DNA of 10,308 nt, from contig DASYYE010000546.1 of assembly GCA_035946955.1 (NCBI GenBank), forward strand, positions 1 to 10,308, given 5' to 3'. Shown piece after piece: positions 7,329 to 10,308 of the stretch. Both the position numbers and the translations under genes were made by a program. The stretch's first letter is position 1. Each line of letters opens with the position of its first letter. This stretch comes from DASYYE01 sp035946955. GTDB taxonomy: Bacteria > Actinomycetota > Actinomycetes > Streptosporangiales > Streptosporangiaceae. Below the pieces are notes generated by a model that saw only the letters and a list, made by a program, of their open reading frames with translations, made no database searches and was not told the DNA's origin.

Positions 7329-8656
7329 GGTCTGGGCTCCCTGGCCGGGTCGAGCCCGCTGACCGTGGCCAGCCAGTGCAGGCGGTCGTTGGCGATGTGG
7401 AAACCCTGCGCACGCAGTTGCCGTGCCAATGCAGCCTGGGTAAGCCGGTCACCACGCGACCGCGCCTCGTCGACGGCGCGCGTCGCTGCTTCGATCAACG
7501 GCTGCTCAACATGGTCGCGGGTCCGGCCATCCCGCGAAGGCCCCGGAAAGCCCGCCGTGAACATCTCAGACCTCAACCCCGGCGCAGCGCCGACCAGGTG
7601 CCCATTGGAATGGGCAGGCATCGCCGTGGACACAGATGCAGTGCTGTGGCTGCTCGGATGGCGCCACCCGTTATGCATCACCTCCGCGACAGTGGAACGG
7701 CGTGCGAGACCCAGCGAAGAGGCACCAGAGGCAGTGCCGGCTACCCGTTCAGTGGCCGGTCCCGCCGTGATGAGGCTGGCGATAGCGGCTTGCGGGCCAT
7801 CGGGAGTGGCGTAGTCGAGTTGCGCGAGAGTCCGGGTCAGGGTGAGCACCTGGACATGGCGGAGCACCTCCACCGCGACACCCGGGTCGGCGAAGCAAGC
7901 CCGGCTCAGGGCGGCCTGCGCCCGGCGTTCGGCACGGCGGGCCTGGTACGCGGTAACGGCACGCAGGTTTCCAGCATTGGTGCAGGCGGTGAGAGCCAGA
8001 CGCAGCGCATATAGATGCCAGGCAGCCTGGTCGACCCGGACCCGGTGGGTAGCTTCCTCAGCGGTGAGGTGCTGAGCGACCGCAAGTCGCGCCTGAGCCC
8101 GCAGGCGCTCGACCGGGCGGAGCCAGGCCAGGGCGGGCAGTCTGCGTTCGGCGTGCTGGGCGGTGTGGCGGGTCTCGCGGAGGGAGAACTCGAACAGCAT
8201 CGCGGCGATGACCGGCATGAGCGCGAACGCCTCGGGGGCACCTGGGTGCGCCGGGGCGTGGGTCCAGTTGAACAAGCTGGATGCCGTAACCAGGCCCCAC
8301 ACCGCCAGCCGCGGCGCCAGCGCCGACTCGCCACGGGCGGCACGGCGCACCAGCAACACCGCGCACAGCCCAGCAGCGCCGTCGAGCGCAGCCCACAACA
8401 GATAAGGCCACGACCCAGACAGATCCATGTTGGTCCGGGCGAACCCCACCAGCCCATGCGCCGAGACCGCCGCCGCGACCGCAGCGAACCCGAACAGCAA
8501 CCCATACTGCGCCGCAGAACCAGCCACCTCCCGGGCACGAGCGCGTTGCGCCGGGTCAGCGGTCATGGCCAGGCGCAGCACCACCCCGGCACCCACGACC
8601 ACGACGACAGACGCAGCCACGACCCACCCGCCACGTGACGCGATATCGATGCCCAT
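7325..8656 (-). CDS. DUF2637 / SpdB-like membrane protein with C-terminal helix-turn-helix-like segment
   Basis: The 443-aa product has five hydrophobic segments at about 10-30, 50-72, 83-104, 114-133 and 141-159. The block with GLLFGFAAVAAAVSAHGLVG, WPYLLWAALDGAAGL and LMPVIAAMLFEFSLRE has the layout of DUF2637 proteins, which include SpdB-type plasmid-spread proteins of Streptomyces plasmids and AICEs. A long, Arg/Ala-rich, probably helical cytoplasmic region follows (160-290), then a flexible Ser/His-rich linker. Near the C-terminus, DRLTQAALARQLRAQGFHIA at about 403-422 and NDRLHWLA resemble a small DNA-binding helix-turn-helix. The likely role is in intermycelial spread or anchoring of element DNA at the membrane (inference). 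It is the first gene of a coupled pair with the primase, overlapping by 4 bp. The ATG at 8656 has no clear Shine-Dalgarno; an in-frame TGA lies 9 nt before it, so no much earlier start exists. A slightly later start is possible. Confidence 0.72.
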   Translation of the reverse strand: MGIDIASRGGWVVAASVVVVVGAGVVLRLAMTADPAQRARAREVAGSAAQYGLLFGFAAVAAAVSAHGLVGFARTNMDLSGSWPYLLWAALDGAAGLCAVLLVRRAARGESALAPRLAVWGLVTASSLFNWTHAPAHPGAPEAFALMPVIAAMLFEFSLRETRHTAQHAERRLPALAWLRPVERLRAQARLAVAQHLTAEEATHRVRVDQAAWHLYALRLALTACTNAGNLRAVTAYQARRAERRAQAALSRACFADPGVAVEVLRHVQVLTLTRTLAQLDYATPDGPQAAIASLITAGPATERVAGTASGASSLGLARRSTVAEVMHNGWRHPSSHSTASVSTAMPAHSNGHLVGAAPGLRSEMFTAGFPGPSRDGRTRDHVEQPLIEAATRAVDEARSRGDRLTQAALARQLRAQGFHIANDRLHWLATVSGLDPAREPRP

Positions 8657-8713
8657 TATCAGCCGTCACTACTCAGGCGCGTCGCGGCCGACGGAGCTAC
8701 TCTCCCGCTCATT

Positions 8714-8722
8714 AACTAAGTT
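8714..8722. promoter_or_regulatory. Palindrome AACTAAGTT, operator candidate
   Basis: The 4-bp arms AACT and AGTT flank a central A. It lies about 58 bp upstream of the membrane-protein start, where a promoter for the minus-strand unit would be expected. It has the same pattern (A-W-CTAAG-W-T) as the palindrome over the regulator's -10 at 8825-8833. The short length means chance cannot be excluded. Confidence 0.3.
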
Positions 8723-8743
8723 CTCTGTAGTTTGGATTGAATA

Positions 8744-8757
8744 TCAACTCAAGTTGA
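8744..8757. promoter_or_regulatory. Inverted repeat TCAACT-CA-AGTTGA, operator candidate
   Basis: This has perfect 6-bp arms with a 2-bp spacer. A further CAACT at 8761-8765 makes three alternating CAACT/AGTTG half-sites within 21 bp. It sits in the centre of the AT-rich part of the divergent region and overlaps the candidate minus-strand -35 element. A dimeric regulator, perhaps the adjacent EspR-like protein, could bind here. Confidence 0.4.
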
Positions 8758-8802
8758 CAACAACTGTACGCTGACTCACCCAGCCGCCGTCAACCCAGGA
8801 AG

Positions 8803-8833
8803 CTGACATGATGCGCTGGTGTTGATCTAAGAT
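8803..8833 (+). promoter_or_regulatory. Promoter candidate for the EspR-like regulator, with a palindrome over the -10
   Basis: CTGACA (8803-8808) and TAAGAT (8828-8833) are separated by 19 nt, slightly longer than ideal. Transcription would start near 8840, just before the GAGGAGGA ribosome-binding site. The -10 lies inside the palindrome ATCTAAGAT (8825-8833), which a repressor bound there would mask. This suggests autoregulation. Confidence 0.4.
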
Positions 8834-8857
8834 GATGAGCGAGGTGAGGAGGACGCG

Positions 8858-9322
8858 ATGGCGCAGGCAGCCACCGCGGGCGACGCCAACGACCAGCCGT
8901 TGCGCACGCTTGCCGAGAAGGTCGAGTGGCTCATCGACCGCGCCCACCCCGCCGGGCGCGGCCCCTACTCCAACGTCGAGATAGCCGAGCTGATCGAGAA
9001 GGTCACCGGAGAGCAGTTCTCCCACACCACCATCTGGAAACTCCGCAACGGCCAGGCCAACAACCCCCAGATGCGCCTCGTCCAGGCCCTAGCCCACACC
9101 TTCGGCGTGCCACCCGCATTCTTCTTCGACGACTACGACCCCCAACAAACCGGACTCCTGCAAGAACAAGTCGAACTCCTCGCACTGATCCGCGACTCCG
9201 GCATCACCGCCGCCCACGTCCGCGCGCTAGCCGAACTCTCCCCCGCCGCCCGCCAAGCGGTCGCCGACTTGATCGCCCACACCGCCCGCGCTGAACGGCA
9301 CGACCAACCAGGGCGCAGCTGA
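8858..9322 (+). CDS. EspR-like helix-turn-helix transcriptional regulator
   Basis: This 154-aa protein has the layout of mycobacterial EspR and its actinobacterial relatives. A short helix starts at about residue 16 (LRTLAEKVEWLID). The loop HPAGRGPYSN precedes a helix-turn-helix at about 39-64, where EIAELIEKVTG is followed by the recognition helix SHTTIWKLRNG. The stretch LVQALAHTFGVPPAFFFDDY (74-93) corresponds to the end of the XRE-like fold, and a helical C-terminal half (about 97-145, LIRDSGITAAHVRALAEL) resembles the EspR dimerisation part. It should bind DNA as a dimer. The ATG at 8858 is well supported by GAGGAGGA four nt upstream. The gene is divergent from the membrane protein-primase unit and precedes recD2 by 79 bp. 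Targets are not known; the palindromes around it are candidates. EspR itself regulates ESX-1 secretion, but nothing here shows that link. Confidence 0.83.
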   Translation: MAQAATAGDANDQPLRTLAEKVEWLIDRAHPAGRGPYSNVEIAELIEKVTGEQFSHTTIWKLRNGQANNPQMRLVQALAHTFGVPPAFFFDDYDPQQTGLLQEQVELLALIRDSGITAAHVRALAELSPAARQAVADLIAHTARAERHDQPGRS

Positions 9323-9329
9323 ACCCTGG
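9308..9329 (+). terminator. Hairpin overlapping the stop codon of the EspR-like gene
   Basis: CCAGGG (9308-9313) and CCCTGG (9324-9329) are perfect 6-bp arms around a 10-nt loop that contains the start of the TGA stop. It may reduce read-through into recD2, but there is no T-tract and the stem is short, so it is only a candidate. Confidence 0.27.
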
Positions 9330-9339
9330 GCGGTGTCAT

Positions 9340-9355
9340 GACCTCATGTGAGGTC
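9340..9355. promoter_or_regulatory. Perfect palindrome GACCTCA-TG-TGAGGTC upstream of recD2
   Basis: This has 7-bp perfect arms with a 2-bp centre, 46 bp before the proposed recD2 start. The short spacer makes it more like a protein-binding site than an RNA hairpin. Two CATGAC copies flank it (9337-9342 and 9367-9372). It could be an operator for recD2. No clear -10/-35 pair was seen next to it. Confidence 0.42.
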
Positions 9356-9401
9356 GTGTCCGTGACCATGACGTGTCGGCAGGAACCGGCATCATGTCGG
9401 T

Positions 9402-10308
9402 ATGGAACCGAGGGTGGCGACCGTATCTGGGGCGGGAGGCTCGGTACTCGAAGCGGTGCTCGAACGGATCACCTTCGCGAACGAGGAGACCGGGTACACC
9501 ATCGCGCGTGTGGCAGCCGACCGCAGCGGCCCAGACCTGATCACGGTCACGGGGGCGCTGCTGGGCGCGCAGGTCGGCGAGAGCCTGCGACTGACTGGGC
9601 GATGGACGTCACACCCCAAGTACGGACGCCAGTTCGACGTGTTCTCCTACACCACCGTGCTGCCCGCCACCATCGCGGGCATCCAGCGCTACCTGGGGTC
9701 GGGCTTGGTCAAGGGGATCGGCCCAGTGATGGCCGAGCGGATGGTCACCCATTTCGGCACGGACATCCTGCGTGTTATCGAGGAGGAACCGGGGCGGCTG
9801 ATCAAGGTACCCGGCCTGGGGCCCAAACGGACGAACATGATCGCGGTGGCCTGGGAGGAACAGAAGCTCATCAAGGAAGTGATGGTCTTCCTGCAGGGCG
9901 TGGGAGTCTCCACCTCACTGGCTGTGCGGATCTACAAGGAATACCGCGACGCGTCGGTCTCGGTGGTGCGCAACGAGCCGTACCGGCTCGCCTCGGACGT
10001 CTGGGGGATTGGCTTCAAGACAGCCGACACGATCGCGCGCAGCGTCGGGATCCCGCACGACAGCCCGCAGCGGGTCAAGGCGGGCCTGCAGTACACGTTG
10101 TCCCAGGCAACCGAAGACGGCCACTGCTTCCTCCCCGAGACCAGCCTGGTCAGCGATGCCGCCAAGATCCTGGACGTGCCACCTGAGCTCGCCGAGTCCT
10201 GCCTGAACGACCTGGCCACAGCCGAAGGGGTCATCCGCGAACAGGCCCCGGCAGACAACCAGACGCACCAGGACAGCGCCGGGACTGCCGCGCAGGCGGT
10301 CTACCTGG
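9402..10308 (+). CDS. recD2: RecD2-type ATP-dependent DNA helicase, N-terminal part (runs off right edge)
   Basis: The 302 visible codons match the N-terminal third of RecD2 (RecD-like SF1B 5'-3' helicases that act without RecBC). An OB-like N-terminal domain comes first (VLEAVLERITFANEETGYTI at 16-35, then the HPKYGRQFDV turn). Helix-hairpin-helix motifs follow at 101-114 (GLVKGIGPVMAERM), 135-147 (KVPGLGPKRTNMI) and 197-212 (LASDVWGIGFKTADTI). The ATPase motifs (Walker A onward) lie beyond the window. The protein unwinds DNA during repair or recombination. The ATG at 9402 lacks a strong Shine-Dalgarno (AGGAA lies about 16 nt upstream); the GTG at 9414 is an alternative start. The gene follows the EspR-like regulator in the same direction with a 79-bp gap holding a palindrome, so it may be separately controlled. 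It is probably a host chromosomal gene rather than element cargo, though this cannot be shown here. Confidence 0.88.
   Translation, partial: MEPRVATVSGAGGSVLEAVLERITFANEETGYTIARVAADRSGPDLITVTGALLGAQVGESLRLTGRWTSHPKYGRQFDVFSYTTVLPATIAGIQRYLGSGLVKGIGPVMAERMVTHFGTDILRVIEEEPGRLIKVPGLGPKRTNMIAVAWEEQKLIKEVMVFLQGVGVSTSLAVRIYKEYRDASVSVVRNEPYRLASDVWGIGFKTADTIARSVGIPHDSPQRVKAGLQYTLSQATEDGHCFLPETSLVSDAAKILDVPPELAESCLNDLATAEGVIREQAPADNQTHQDSAGTAAQAVYL

Larger units (their letters stand above)
8657..8857. promoter_or_regulatory. Divergent regulatory region with several short palindromes
   Basis: This 201-bp region separates the minus-strand membrane protein-primase unit from the plus-strand EspR-like regulator. 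Positions 8710-8765 are AT-rich, unlike the rest of the window. It holds AACTAAGTT (8714-8722), TCAACT-CA-AGTTGA (8744-8757) and ATCTAAGAT (8825-8833). A candidate minus-strand promoter is TTGAGT followed after 17 nt by TACAGA (reading right to left across about 8725-8753), but its -10 is poor. The layout fits a regulator controlling both directions. Confidence 0.5.

Noticed and set aside
9338..10186. A 282-codon plus frame overlapping recD2
   Set aside because: The alternative frame with OB and helix-hairpin-helix motifs is clearly RecD2; this one is Arg/Gly/His-rich shadow.

Overview
The window is very GC-rich (AT-rich only in short intergenic islands), has strongly C/G-ending codons, and carries protein families typical of actinobacteria: a LamG/DNRLRE secreted giant, an RHS-type secreted protein, a DUF2637/SpdB-like membrane protein and an EspR-like regulator. 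A filamentous or sporulating actinomycete (Streptomycetales or Streptosporangiales type) is the best inference; the genus cannot be read from the sequence.

Left part (1-4814): two divergent genes for exported proteins share a 228-bp intergenic region. On the minus strand, the first 184 codons of an RHS/polymorphic-toxin-like secreted protein run off the left edge. On the plus strand, a 1343-aa secreted protein has a signal peptide, the conserved N-terminal region of actinobacterial RHS/LamG surface proteins, a DNRLRE-like domain, an FG-GAP-like region and a C-terminal LamG-like jellyroll domain. The shared region holds an AT-rich island, a good sigma-70-type promoter for the plus gene, and stacked hairpins in the presumed leader of the minus gene.

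Middle (4815-8656): about 320 bp of non-coding DNA is followed, on the minus strand, by a two-gene unit read from right to left. The first gene is a five-helix DUF2637/SpdB-like membrane protein. Its stop overlaps by 4 bp the start of a DnaG-like Toprim primase whose zinc finger is replaced by an N-terminal HELGH metalloprotease-like domain. Such a pair suggests plasmid or integrative-conjugative (AICE-like) DNA. The 3' end of the primase appears to be frameshifted by one net nucleotide.

Right part (8657-10308): a 201-bp divergent regulatory region with several short palindromes precedes an EspR-like helix-turn-helix regulator. A 79-bp gap with a perfect palindrome follows, then the N-terminal 302 codons of a RecD2-type helicase that leaves the window on the right. 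A working model, which is inference, is that the regulator controls itself and the divergent membrane protein-primase unit, within or beside an integrated element next to a chromosomal recD2. No tRNA, rRNA, CRISPR array or complete insertion sequence was seen.
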